The notes: generated by a model from the letters alone, not told the origin. Positions 34,419-41,881 are shown, numbered from the stretch's first letter. The stretch: 42,021 bases of DNA from Bacillota bacterium (GCA_029006195.1 JAQXGH010000044.1:1-42021); one strand, 5' to 3'. Translations and numbers: made by a program.

Positions 34419-34865
34419 ATGAATAAACAGGAAATTATGAACATCCTGCCTCATAGAGATAATATGCTCCTCGTAGAAGAAGCAGAAATCATCGAAGAAG
34501 AAGGTAAGGATGGAGAAATGCATACAATGTCACATGGTAAGTATCATGTGAGAGGCGATGAATTCTTCCTTCAGGGACACTTCCCAGGAAACCCAATCGT
34601 TCCTGGCGTAATTCTCTGTGAAATGCTGGCGCAGTCAACATGCGTGCTACTTCAGAGTGCAATGGAAGAAGGCATGACTTCATTATTTACAGGACTCAAG
34701 GAAGTAAAGTTCAAGAACCCTGTAAGACCGGGAGATACATTTGAAACAAAGTGCGAAATCACTAAGAGCAAACCGCCATTCTATTTCGCGAAGGGCAAAG
34801 GCTTCGTTAATGGTAAGGTTGCTGTTCAGGCTGAATTCTCATTCGCACTGGTCAAGGAGAAATAA
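34419..34865 (+). CDS. fabZ: 3-hydroxyacyl-ACP dehydratase
   Basis: 148 residues with the hot-dog fold. Catalytic H54 in GHFPGNPIVPGV and E68 in CEMLAQ. N-terminal ILPHRDNMLLVEEAEI is typical. Removes water from 3-hydroxyacyl-ACP. Lies between two ketosynthase genes, three bases before the second. A FabN-like dehydratase/isomerase role cannot be excluded from sequence by eye. Confidence 0.92.
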   Translation: MNKQEIMNILPHRDNMLLVEEAEIIEEEGKDGEMHTMSHGKYHVRGDEFFLQGHFPGNPIVPGVILCEMLAQSTCVLLQSAMEEGMTSLFTGLKEVKFKNPVRPGDTFETKCEITKSKPPFYFAKGKGFVNGKVAVQAEFSFALVKEK

Positions 34866-34867
34866 TA

Positions 34868-36094
34868 ATGACAAAACTTGTTATAACTGGAATGGGCGCC
34901 ATCACCCCTATTGGTATTGGCGTTGACACATACTGGGAAAACCTGCTGGCTGGAAAGACAGGCATTAACACGTGGCAGAATATAGATCCTGAAGAACTTC
35001 CGGTAAAGTTCGGTGGCGAGTGTCTGGACTTTGTAGCTAAGGAGCATATGCCTCGTAAGCTGTCCAGCGAAATGGATAGATTCATGCAGATGGCTTATGT
35101 AGCTGCTGGAATGGCTATCGAAGATGCTGGCGGCATCACTGATCCGTATAGAACAGGTATTACTGTTGGTACTGCTCTCAACGGCATTCAGACAATCACT
35201 GAAACAGAGAGAAAGTACAGTCAGTCAGAATTCAAGAGAGTTGGTCCTAGATTCCTGCCTAAGTCACTGGGAAACGTTTGCGCATCACAGATCGCGATCG
35301 CTAACGACATTCACGGTCCAAGCATGACTCTCAATACAGCATGCGCATCAGGCGGCGACGCTATAACATTATCATCACTTTGGCTTAAGGCTGGAATGGC
35401 TGACGTTATGGTAGTTGTTGGTGCTGAAGCAGCTGAAGAGCCTATCCTCATCCAGTCGCTGGCTGCAGCTCAGGCTCTGTCAACAAATAACGACAACCCA
35501 ACTACAGCATGCAGACCTTTTGACGTAAGCAGAGATGGCTTCGTAATCGGCGAAGGTGCAGGTGCGCTCGTAATCGAAACAGAAGAACATGCCAAGGCTA
35601 GAGGCGCTAAGATCTACGCTGAGCTGGCAGGATGCGGCAACAATACTGACGCATATCATCCTGTAACTCCTAGACCTGACGGCGAAGGCGAAATCCTGTG
35701 CATGAAGCAGGCTATCGAAATGGCTGGAATCAAACCTTCACAGATCGGCTATATCAACACTCATGGTACAGCAACTCACAAGGGTGACATCGTTGAAATC
35801 CTGGCTATCAAGGAAGTATTCGGTGATGCAGCAGGTGATGTTATCATCAACTCAACAAAGCCTGCAACAGGCCACATGATGGGTGCTGGCGGTGTTACAG
35901 AAGTAATCACTTGCGTTAAGGCAATTCAGGAAGGAATCGTTCCAGGAACACTCAATCTAGAAAATAAGGATCCCGAATGCGATCTTAATGTAATCGCAGA
36001 AAACACAAAGGCGGATCTGAAGTATGCAATGTCAAATGCATTCGGATTCGGTGGACAGAACTCAAGTATTCTCGTAGGTAAATATACTGAATAA
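34868..36094 (+). CDS. Second 3-oxoacyl-ACP synthase (FabF/FabO-like paralogue)
   Basis: 408-residue ketosynthase with complete triad: C159 in LNTACASGGDAITLS, His in NTHGTATHKGD and His in STKPATGHMMGAGG. It differs clearly from the first FabF throughout, so it is not a recent duplication. A fabZ-fabF pair beside a normal fabF recalls the FabN-FabO pair of enterococci used for unsaturated fatty acids, but that function is inference. Followed after one base by the MarR gene. Confidence 0.88.
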   Translation: MTKLVITGMGAITPIGIGVDTYWENLLAGKTGINTWQNIDPEELPVKFGGECLDFVAKEHMPRKLSSEMDRFMQMAYVAAGMAIEDAGGITDPYRTGITVGTALNGIQTITETERKYSQSEFKRVGPRFLPKSLGNVCASQIAIANDIHGPSMTLNTACASGGDAITLSSLWLKAGMADVMVVVGAEAAEEPILIQSLAAAQALSTNNDNPTTACRPFDVSRDGFVIGEGAGALVIETEEHAKARGAKIYAELAGCGNNTDAYHPVTPRPDGEGEILCMKQAIEMAGIKPSQIGYINTHGTATHKGDIVEILAIKEVFGDAAGDVIINSTKPATGHMMGAGGVTEVITCVKAIQEGIVPGTLNLENKDPECDLNVIAENTKADLKYAMSNAFGFGGQNSSILVGKYTE

Positions 36095-36095
36095 T

Positions 36096-36560
36096 ATGGA
36101 CGAACTTAAACAGAGATTGAACAGCATTTTTGCAGACGGATACCATAATCTTCTTTTGATGGAAGAAACTAAAAGAAAATACAGCAGTGCGAGCTTCTCG
36201 TTCAGAGATCGCACTGCTATAGATTTCCTTGTAAAGAATCCAGAAGGCAGACCCGTAAGTGATGTGGCGGACTACTTAAAGATAAGCAGACCGTCAACGA
36301 CAACACTTATCAAAAAATTAGAAAAGAATGGTCTTGTTACTAAGGTGCCAGACCCTTATAATAACAGAAGCACCATTGTTAAAGTGACTCGAAAAGGAAG
36401 ACAATATTTTAGATATCAGAGTCAGTATAGGGAAGACATGGTGAAAATTGTAGTTGCTGGTATGTCAGATGAAGAGAAAGAAGTAATCTACGAAGGCTTC
36501 CGCAGATTAAACCAGTTCTTCATAGCCAGCATCAATGAATCAGAAGAGAAACATAAATAA
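36096..36560 (+). CDS. MarR-family regulator, probably of the fab operon (FabT-like)
   Basis: 154 residues with a winged helix: VSDVADYLKISRPSTTTLIK is the helix-turn-helix and VTRKGRQYFRYQ the wing. Last gene of the fatty acid cluster, directly behind fabF2, by analogy with FabT, which represses fab genes in streptococci when bound to acyl-ACP. The palindrome at 30124-30144 is its likely site. In streptococci fabT lies near the beginning of the cluster; here it is at the end. Confidence 0.8.
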   Translation: MDELKQRLNSIFADGYHNLLLMEETKRKYSSASFSFRDRTAIDFLVKNPEGRPVSDVADYLKISRPSTTTLIKKLEKNGLVTKVPDPYNNRSTIVKVTRKGRQYFRYQSQYREDMVKIVVAGMSDEEKEVIYEGFRRLNQFFIASINESEEKHK

Positions 36561-36587
36561 CCGGTGGTTTAGGCCTCCGGTATTTAT
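36553..36587 (+). other. Hairpin between the MarR gene and murT
   Basis: ATAAATA-A-CCGG pairs with CCGGTATTTAT (one bulged A) and extends by GG/CC in the loop. No T run follows, so termination would be partial at best; murT-gatD may be partly read from the fab promoter, as no separate promoter was seen. Confidence 0.45.
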
Positions 36588-36613
36588 CGGCTTTAAAAGG
36601 AGAATTATATAAC

Positions 36614-37969
36614 ATGAGTTTAAGATTTTACGCTGCGTTATATGTATCAAAATTAGCTGCATGGGGCATCAAACTCATAGCTAAGGAGAGAGGAACGAAT
36701 CTCCCAGGATCAATAGCGCTTAAGATAGATCCACAGTTCATCAGCCACGTTAAGGGTCTCGAACCTGCTAAGACTATTTTCGTGACAGGAACTAACGGTA
36801 AGAGTACAACAACTAACCTGATGGCACACGTATTCAAGAAGGCTGGCATCAAGGCTGCAGTAAACCTGGCAGGAGCTAACCTCATCGGCGGTGCTGTTGT
36901 AACACTTATTCACAATACAGATTTAAGCGGCAGACTTACAGCAGACGTAGTGCTTCTGGAAACTGACGAAAGATTCCTTCCGATCATCCATAAGCAGCTC
37001 CCTGCACAGCATATCTGCGTTACTAATATCCAGAAGGACCAGGTTCAGAGAAACGGCGAACCTGATATAATCTGGAACAAGCTGGCTTCAGCAATAGACG
37101 AGAATGTAACTGTATACGTTAACGGCGATGAGCCAAATGCTCTGGCTCTGGGTAACAAGGCAGGCAGAAAGGTAACTTATGGAGTAGACAGAAACTCATC
37201 ATCATTCGATAAGACTGATGACTTCTTCTCAGTAACAATGCCATGTCCTGTATGCCATGAACCTATCACTTTTGACGCATACAATATCGATAATATAGGC
37301 CCATTCCACTGCAAAGCATGTGGTTTCGGCGCTAAGGAAAATGACTATCAGGCGAAGAATGTAGATTTTGCACTTAAGACTTTCGACGTAGGCAGCAGAC
37401 AGTACGACTTCAAGTACAGCACACCATACTTCCTCTACTGCTATGTTGCAGCTCTGGCACTGGCTAGAGAATTCGGTGTGGACGAGAAGGTTATCAGCGA
37501 AGCCTTCAAGGACTTCGTTAACATCGGCGGCAGAATGGAGGAAATCCAGGCTGGCGGCAAGTCAATCAAGTACCTGAGAATGAAGCAGGAAAATCCTGAA
37601 ACAGTTCAGTCAGCTCTCAACGTAATCGCTGACGACCCAAGCGAAAAGGTATTCATGCTTGGCCTCGACGAACTGGTTGACTTCGATCCTCACTACACAA
37701 ATACTTTCTATACTTTTGACTGCGATTTCCGCAGACTGGTGAAGTCAAATGTAAGCAAGTGTATCTGTTTCTCAGGCACTGTTGCTTATGATGCGGCACT
37801 TCGTATGCTTTATGACGGTTTCGACCCTGAGAAGCTCGTTGTGCTCCCTACAAACGATGATAAGACTATAGTTGAAGAACTTGCCAAGTGCGAATGTGAC
37901 AACGTGTACCTGATTACATGGCTGCACAAGTTCGAGTCCCTGGCAGAATATGCGAAGGCTAATATTTAG
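36614..37969 (+). CDS. murT: MurT, Mur-ligase-like subunit of lipid II isoglutaminyl synthase
   Basis: 451 residues. With GatD, MurT amidates the D-Glu of lipid II to D-isoglutamine. The ATP loop is GTNGKSTTT (59-67); VVLLETDERFL follows; a zinc ribbon has C211, C214, C233 and C236 (CPVC and CKAC), characteristic of MurT and absent from other Mur ligases. The C-terminal DUF1727 part has QENPETVQSAL and TFDCDF, where the Asp could match the one donated to the GatD active site in staphylococci. AAGGAGAA precedes the ATG. The gene pair murT-gatD is 17 bases apart. Confidence 0.92.
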   Translation: MSLRFYAALYVSKLAAWGIKLIAKERGTNLPGSIALKIDPQFISHVKGLEPAKTIFVTGTNGKSTTTNLMAHVFKKAGIKAAVNLAGANLIGGAVVTLIHNTDLSGRLTADVVLLETDERFLPIIHKQLPAQHICVTNIQKDQVQRNGEPDIIWNKLASAIDENVTVYVNGDEPNALALGNKAGRKVTYGVDRNSSSFDKTDDFFSVTMPCPVCHEPITFDAYNIDNIGPFHCKACGFGAKENDYQAKNVDFALKTFDVGSRQYDFKYSTPYFLYCYVAALALAREFGVDEKVISEAFKDFVNIGGRMEEIQAGGKSIKYLRMKQENPETVQSALNVIADDPSEKVFMLGLDELVDFDPHYTNTFYTFDCDFRRLVKSNVSKCICFSGTVAYDAALRMLYDGFDPEKLVVLPTNDDKTIVEELAKCECDNVYLITWLHKFESLAEYAKANI

Positions 37970-37986
37970 GAAGGGGGCCGATCAGA

Positions 37987-38835
37987 ATGAGTAAGATTAC
38001 AAACGATTTTAGCAAGTTCAATAGAATAAGAGAGCAGTTCTCCAGAAAGAGAAACTCGATCACTAACGTTAGCGAAGTTGATAGCGAAAACGGTTTCAAG
38101 ACTCTCCGCATCCTTTGGCTGTACCCAGATGTAATGCATCTGCATGGCGGCCGCGGAGACGTTATGGGCATCCTCCACATCTGTAACATGCTGGAACTTC
38201 CTGTAGAAATCAAGCGCTGGGATAACATGAACGAAGAGATCCCTTGGAACTGGCCGCACATGATCTACATGAATGGCGGCGAAATCAAGTGCATGCCAGA
38301 AATCGTAGCAGCACTTCAGCGCCAGAGAAAGAGCCTCGACGACTATCTCGCACGCGGTGGCTGGTTCATCACTTGCGCAAGCACAGGTTCCATCCTGTCA
38401 GATCGCTACGAACGCCTCGACGGCACTAGCGTAGAAGGTCTGGGTCTCCTCCACATGACATGGCGCGAACGTAAAATGCCATGGGGCGACGACATCTGGT
38501 TCAAGACAGCTGACGGTCAGGAAGTTATCGGCAACCAGATCCAGGTTGCAGACGTTGAGCTGGCAGAAGGCCAGGAACCTCTCGGCACTCTGGTTTACGG
38601 CCGCGGCAACAACGGCGGCACTGACGAAGGCGCACGCACAGGCAATGTGATCTTCACAAACTGCCTGGGTCCAATGCCAACAAAGAACCCAGAGTTCATG
38701 GCATCTCTGCTGGTAGCAGCAGCCGATGCTGTTGACATCAAGCATACAGCGTCCATCACAGACGAGATGATTCAGGTTGAGAAGGAATCAGCTGAGTACA
38801 TCAAGAAGTTCATGAAGGACAAGATGGATAAGTAG
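37987..38835 (+). CDS. gatD: GatD-like class I glutamine amidotransferase with altered catalytic residues
   Basis: 282 residues, longer than typical GatD (about 240) by an N-terminal extension and a C-terminal tail. Homology to GatD is clear from HLHGGRGDVMGI, IYMNGGEI, the TSVEGLGLL segment and LVYGRGNN. The nucleophile Cys is kept (C130 in WFITCASTG) but the usual CGGYQ is CASTG, and the catalytic His of the family's H-G-P motif is Leu here (NCLGPMPTKNP, L227). Glutaminase activity is therefore doubtful. Many Arg codons are CGC, unlike murT. It pairs with MurT; a stop and then a terminator follow. Confidence 0.8.
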   Translation: MSKITNDFSKFNRIREQFSRKRNSITNVSEVDSENGFKTLRILWLYPDVMHLHGGRGDVMGILHICNMLELPVEIKRWDNMNEEIPWNWPHMIYMNGGEIKCMPEIVAALQRQRKSLDDYLARGGWFITCASTGSILSDRYERLDGTSVEGLGLLHMTWRERKMPWGDDIWFKTADGQEVIGNQIQVADVELAEGQEPLGTLVYGRGNNGGTDEGARTGNVIFTNCLGPMPTKNPEFMASLLVAAADAVDIKHTASITDEMIQVEKESAEYIKKFMKDKMDK

Positions 38836-38865
38836 TTTCATTAGATTTCATTGGATTTCATTAGA
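38836..38865 (+). repeat. Three tandem 10-base repeats after gatD
   Basis: TTTCATTAGA, TTTCATTGGA, TTTCATTAGA directly after the gatD stop codon. Confidence 0.85.
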
Positions 38866-38871
38866 TTTGAG

Positions 38872-38898
38872 GCGCGGGCGTTGGTCCGCGCTTTTTTA
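38872..38898 (+). terminator. Rho-independent terminator of murT-gatD
   Basis: GCGCGG (38872-38877) and CCGCGC (38886-38891) pair, followed by TTTTTT. Confidence 0.85.
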
Positions 38899-38900
38899 GT

Positions 38901-39283
38901 GGGGATTGGGTGATGGTTGCGGATTGGCTGATGGCTGCGGTTGGCCGATGGCTGCGGTTGGCCGGGGAGGAATCGCGACTGGTAAAATATGGAAATGACA
39001 AGCTGGACATGTGGGGATTGATGCTGACTGTGGCTGGGTGGTTGAGGATTGGCTGATGGGTACGGTTGGCTGGGTAGGAATCGTGATTGGTAAAATATGG
39101 AAATGACAAGCTGGACATGTGGGGATTGATGCTGACTGCGGTTGGGTGGTTGCGGATTGGCTGATGGGTGCGGTTGGCGGGGTAGGAATCGCGACTGGTA
39201 AAATATGGAAATAACAAGCTGGGAGCGTGAGGTTGACTCTGTGGGAGCTGGGTTGTTGGGTGCTGGGCATGTGGGGATTGATT
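38901..39283 (+). repeat. G-rich tandem repeat, about 108-base unit
   Basis: Units begin GGATTGGCTGATGG at 38921, 39046 and 39154. Unit 1 is 125 bases because it contains a second copy of a 17-base block (GATGGCTGCGGTTGGCC at 38930 and 38947); unit 2 is 108 bases; unit 3 diverges after about 75 bases and resumes near 39264. Each unit contains GGTAAAATATGGAAAT. The plus strand is very poor in C and full of GG pairs. Open minus-strand frames through it are a by-product of this composition and a period divisible by three. Confidence 0.85.
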
Positions 39284-39366
39284 GGCAACGTCTCATTCGT
39301 GAAGTTGATTGACGTTTGTTGTATATGCAACGCTTTTTCGCAGCAGTGAGGGAATCTGGAAAGCGG

Positions 39367-39405
39367 TGTAGATTTTAGCTGCATATTTAGCGCTGATAAT
39401 CTACA
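39367..39405. repeat. Inverted repeat TGTAGATT-n23-AATCTACA, copy 1
   Basis: Arms TGTAGATT (39367-39374) and AATCTACA (39398-39405); total span 39 bases, the same as copy 2, although the 23-base interiors differ. Confidence 0.7.
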
Positions 39406-39564
39406 TGCATATCCCTGCATAGCAATAGTTGTGCATTTTTTTACACAGGTTTGCTTGCTGCTGTGTTTGTTGGGGAATGGAAGAGCACTATAGAGAACTG
39501 GCCGCGTATTTGCCTGAAATAAACGTGACATATTTCGGACGTTTTGTCATATGCTTAGAAAACA

Positions 39565-39603
39565 TGTAGATTATTTATCGTAGATCATACAGAAAAATCT
39601 ACA
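39565..39603. repeat. Inverted repeat TGTAGATT-n23-AATCTACA, copy 2
   Basis: Identical arms and identical 39-base span as at 39367-39405, with an unrelated interior. Confidence 0.7.
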
Positions 39604-39691
39604 CATCATTTTGTCATAGCAAAAATTGAAGGCTCATGAATTATATTGATACGTGAGTATGCATAAATATTCAAAACGCCTAGTGGTCTGA

Positions 39692-39764
39692 CCAGAAGAT
39701 GACAATCGGCGTACATATATGGAAAAATATGGTAATATCGTCGCGCGCTTATAAGAAATGAACT
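39692..39764 (+). repeat. Decayed third copy of the nuclease-gene leader repeat
   Basis: CCAGAAGAT, then ACATATATGGAAAAATATGG and ATAAGAAATGAACTA, resemble the leader at 39792 and 40009 with several deletions and changes. Confidence 0.5.
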
Positions 39765-39791
39765 ATGGCAAACGTTATCATTATCAAAAGT

Positions 39792-39977
39792 ATTATCCGA
39801 TTCCAGAAGATCCAACCGGAAAACGACAACTAGCGCATATATATGGAAAAATATGGAAAAGCGTGATAATGTCACAACATGCTGGTAAGAAACGAACTTG
39901 AATAAACGCTGGACAAATTACGAATCAAATGAGCAAGCGTAGAATCACAAATAAATTCATGCCCGGAAGGGCGCTTG
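39792..39977 (+). pseudogene. Duplicated 5' leader and gene start (truncated copy of the 40096 gene)
   Basis: These 186 bases match 40009-40194 at a constant offset of 217 without indels. The copy includes the ATG (39879) and first codons of the nuclease-like gene, but AAA is TAA at codon 9 and the similarity ends after about 33 codons. It keeps the nested hairpin arms GAGCAAGCG (39931-39939) and CGCTTGCTC (39972-39980), enclosing GCCC-GGAA-GGGC. Confidence 0.75.
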
Positions 39978-40008
39978 CTCTAGAGAATCCGTCCAGGATA
40001 ATGTTTGC

Positions 40009-40194
40009 ATTATCCGATTCCAGAAGAGCCAACCGAAAAACGACAACTAGCGCACATATATGGAAAAATATGGAAAATAGTGATAATATCTCAATATGCT
40101 GGTAAGAAACGAACTTGAAAAAGCGCTGGACAAATTACGAATCAAACGAGCAAGCGTCGAATCACAAATAAATTCATGCCCGGAAGGGCGCTTG
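40009..40194 (+). repeat. Second copy of the 186-base direct repeat, spanning the start of the 40096 gene
   Basis: Begins within a perfect GGATAAT/ATTATCC hairpin (39996-40015) and runs through codon 33 of the gene. The coding copy of the nested hairpin has GAGCAAGCG (40148-40156) and CGCTTGTTC (40189-40197, one G-T pair). Confidence 0.8.
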
Positions 40195-40986
40195 TTCCAT
40201 ACGGCCCATCGAGGTAAATTATTATATTATCAAATTCCTGAAGGCGCGACAGTAAAAGAAAAAATCAGGATAAAAGACGTGCATATAATAGTCGACTTCA
40301 TGAAGAAACTGTTCCTCCAGGGCGAGCTTAAATTGCTCGATGAAAACATTGGTCTGTTAGAGAACATGCTGTCAAGTTATCAGAATGTGACAAAGGCAAA
40401 TATTATAAATCATCTTAAACCGCGGGACGCCAAACTTTTGTCAAAACTTCCAAATGAAAGTAATAATATTATACATAGCGACACCATCACCATCGGCCCG
40501 GCCTACAATCCTCTGGTAATTCCTAAGGACCAGTACGATCGCATCCGCAGCCGTAATGAATGGGCGAACGGCGCATATTACGATAATCCATTCCGACCGG
40601 AGGATCGCGACAAGAAGACTTCGCGCGGTCTTTATGTTAGGTCAAAGTCTGAATTGCTCATCGCCGAAAAGCTATATGAGTACGGAATCCCTTTTCGCTA
40701 TGAAGCTGAAGTCAGATGCAGAGATCGCAAAGGCTACCAAGGCTTCAAAGAAGAGTACCCTGACTTCACTTTCCTTGACGCACAGGACCTTCCGTTTTAC
40801 CTGGAATACTGCGGCTTAATGGATGATCCGGACTATGTGGGTAGGCACAAATACAAACGCAGCGTGTACGATGAATCGGGCATAAATGAGTGGACAAATA
40901 TCATTTATATGTATGAGGAAAATAACGAAATTGATATGGAATATGTGGAAGCAATCATTCGTCTAAAAATCATTCCACGCCTGTAA
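40096..40986 (+). CDS. PD-(D/E)XK nuclease-like protein of unknown function
   Basis: 296 residues. The C-terminal half has the look of a PD-(D/E)XK fold: VRSKSELLIAEKLYEYGIPF (E186), RYEAEV, YPDFTF (D223), YLEYCGLMDDPDYVGRHK (E237) and a GINEWTNIIYMYE strand; Lys candidates are K252 and K254. The N-terminal half is helical with a YYQIPEG segment near residue 45. I recall similar proteins of unknown role scattered in Firmicutes; I do not know a proven activity. No ribosome-binding site precedes the ATG. CGN Arg codons are common, unlike the core genes, which suggests acquisition. The 5' part is duplicated upstream. Confidence 0.7.
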   Translation: MLVRNELEKALDKLRIKRASVESQINSCPEGRLFHTAHRGKLLYYQIPEGATVKEKIRIKDVHIIVDFMKKLFLQGELKLLDENIGLLENMLSSYQNVTKANIINHLKPRDAKLLSKLPNESNNIIHSDTITIGPAYNPLVIPKDQYDRIRSRNEWANGAYYDNPFRPEDRDKKTSRGLYVRSKSELLIAEKLYEYGIPFRYEAEVRCRDRKGYQGFKEEYPDFTFLDAQDLPFYLEYCGLMDDPDYVGRHKYKRSVYDESGINEWTNIIYMYEENNEIDMEYVEAIIRLKIIPRL

Positions 40987-41015
40987 AATAATTGTAAAAA
41001 ATATCCATAAATCAC

Positions 41016-41044
41016 TTGATTGATAGTCTGAAATATGGTATAAA
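41016..41044 (+). promoter_or_regulatory. Upstream promoter of the tRNA operon (P1)
   Basis: TTGATT (41016-41021), 17 bases, TATAAA (41039-41044). Confidence 0.6.
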
Positions 41045-41117
41045 AGTGAGGCGAGTTAAATACGAGGTTGTCACACAGACAGCATGTAAGAAAATCTTAA
41101 AAAGATAAAAAAATATG

Positions 41118-41146
41118 TTGACACAGACGGCCTAATGTAGTAAGAT
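41118..41146 (+). promoter_or_regulatory. Main promoter of the tRNA operon (P2)
   Basis: Perfect TTGACA (41118-41123), 17 bases, TAAGAT (41141-41146), 42 bases before the first tRNA. Confidence 0.75.
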
Positions 41147-41188
41147 AACTCTTGTCGGCGGAACGAAAGAGAAGCTGACAAACGGTGT

Positions 41189-41265
41189 GGCGGTGTAGCT
41201 TAGTTGGCTAGAGCGTCCGGTTCATACCCGGAAGGTCGGTGGTTCGACTCCACTCGCCGCTACCA
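41189..41265 (+). tRNA. tRNA-Met (CAT)
   Basis: 77 bases, cloverleaf with acceptor GGCGGTG/CGCCGCT, anticodon loop TTCATAC, T loop GGTTCGACTCC, encoded CCA. The anticodon stem TCCGG/CCGGA lacks the three G-C pairs of initiators, so elongator Met; a tRNA-Ile with modified CAT cannot be excluded. Confidence 0.9.
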
Positions 41266-41272
41266 TAATTGT

Positions 41273-41348
41273 GGGCGATTAGCTCAGCTGGGAGAGCATC
41301 TGCCTTACAAGCAGGGGGTCACAGGTTCGAGCCCTGTATCGCCCACCA
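41273..41348 (+). tRNA. tRNA-Val (TAC)
   Basis: 76 bases, acceptor GGGCGAT/ATCGCCC, anticodon loop CTTACAA, encoded CCA. Confidence 0.93.
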
Positions 41349-41377
41349 CAATTTATTAAACCATGTATTGGTTACGC

Positions 41378-41454
41378 GGTCCGGTAGTTCAGTTGGTTAG
41401 AATGCCAGCCTGTCACGCTGGAGGTCGACGGTTCGAGCCCGTTCCGGATCGCCA
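41378..41454 (+). tRNA. tRNA-Asp (GTC)
   Basis: 77 bases, acceptor GGTCCGG/CCGGATC with discriminator G, anticodon loop CTGTCAC, encoded CCA. Confidence 0.93.
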
Positions 41455-41488
41455 ATTTTTCTTTTTGGAGTCGCTGATTCCAAAATGT

Positions 41489-41563
<75 letters not shown>

Positions 41564-41591
41564 TTTTCCTAAAAAAGGAAACCAATGCTGT

Positions 41592-41668
41592 GGTGGGTAT
41601 AGTCAAGTGGTTAAGACAACGGGTTGTGGCTCCGTCATGCGTGGGTTCGAATCCCACTACCCACCCCA
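41592..41668 (+). tRNA. tRNA-His (GTG)
   Basis: 77 bases including the extra G at -1 opposite discriminator C, the identity element of tRNA-His; acceptor GTGGGTA/TACCCAC, anticodon loop TTGTGGC, encoded CCA. Confidence 0.93.
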
Positions 41669-41702
41669 CATAATCTTAACCAAACCGCAAACTTAATAAC
41701 GT

Positions 41703-41777
41703 TGGGGTATCGCCAAGCGGTAAGGCAACGGATTCTGATTCCGTCATGCGCAGGTTCGAATCCTGCTACCCTAGCCA
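41703..41777 (+). tRNA. tRNA-Gln (CTG)
   Basis: 75 bases, acceptor TGGGGTA/TACCCTA with the U1-A72 pair typical of tRNA-Gln, anticodon loop TTCTGAT, encoded CCA. Confidence 0.9.
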
Positions 41778-41782
41778 ATATA

Positions 41783-41811
41783 AAACTCGAAGCATACGCT
41801 TCGAGTTTTTC
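41783..41811 (+). terminator. Terminator of the tRNA operon
   Basis: AACTCGAAGC (41784-41793) and GCTTCGAGTT (41798-41807) around ATAC, running into T. Confidence 0.9.
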
Positions 41812-41881
41812 TTTATTTTTTGTCCTACAGACCACTTTTGGGGACCCATATGCGGGACTATATGTTAGTCTCTGTGCAAGC

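Larger units (their letters stand above)
39284..39691. other. Intergenic segment with inverted repeats
   Basis: About 400 bases with no supportable gene. It contains two inverted repeats with the same arms (listed separately), a small ACACAG/CTGTGT hairpin near 39434-39464 and two copies of TTTTGTCATA (39542 and near 39609). No promoter or ribosome-binding site with a matching frame was seen. Confidence 0.5.

Noticed and set aside
38901-39283. Possible CRISPR array
   Set aside because: The repeats are contiguous 108-base units without spacers, not 25-40-base repeats separated by unique spacers, and no cas genes are present.
38841-39531. Three overlapping minus-strand open frames (up to 211 codons) with a repeated 36-residue peptide
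   Set aside because: They follow from the C-poor plus strand and a repeat period divisible by three. There is no ribosome-binding site, the frames run into the gatD terminator, and the proteins have low-complexity Pro/Gln/Ser composition.
39606-39875. Minus-strand open frame of 89 codons
   Set aside because: It lies antisense to the duplicated leader repeats and has no ribosome-binding site or recognisable motif.
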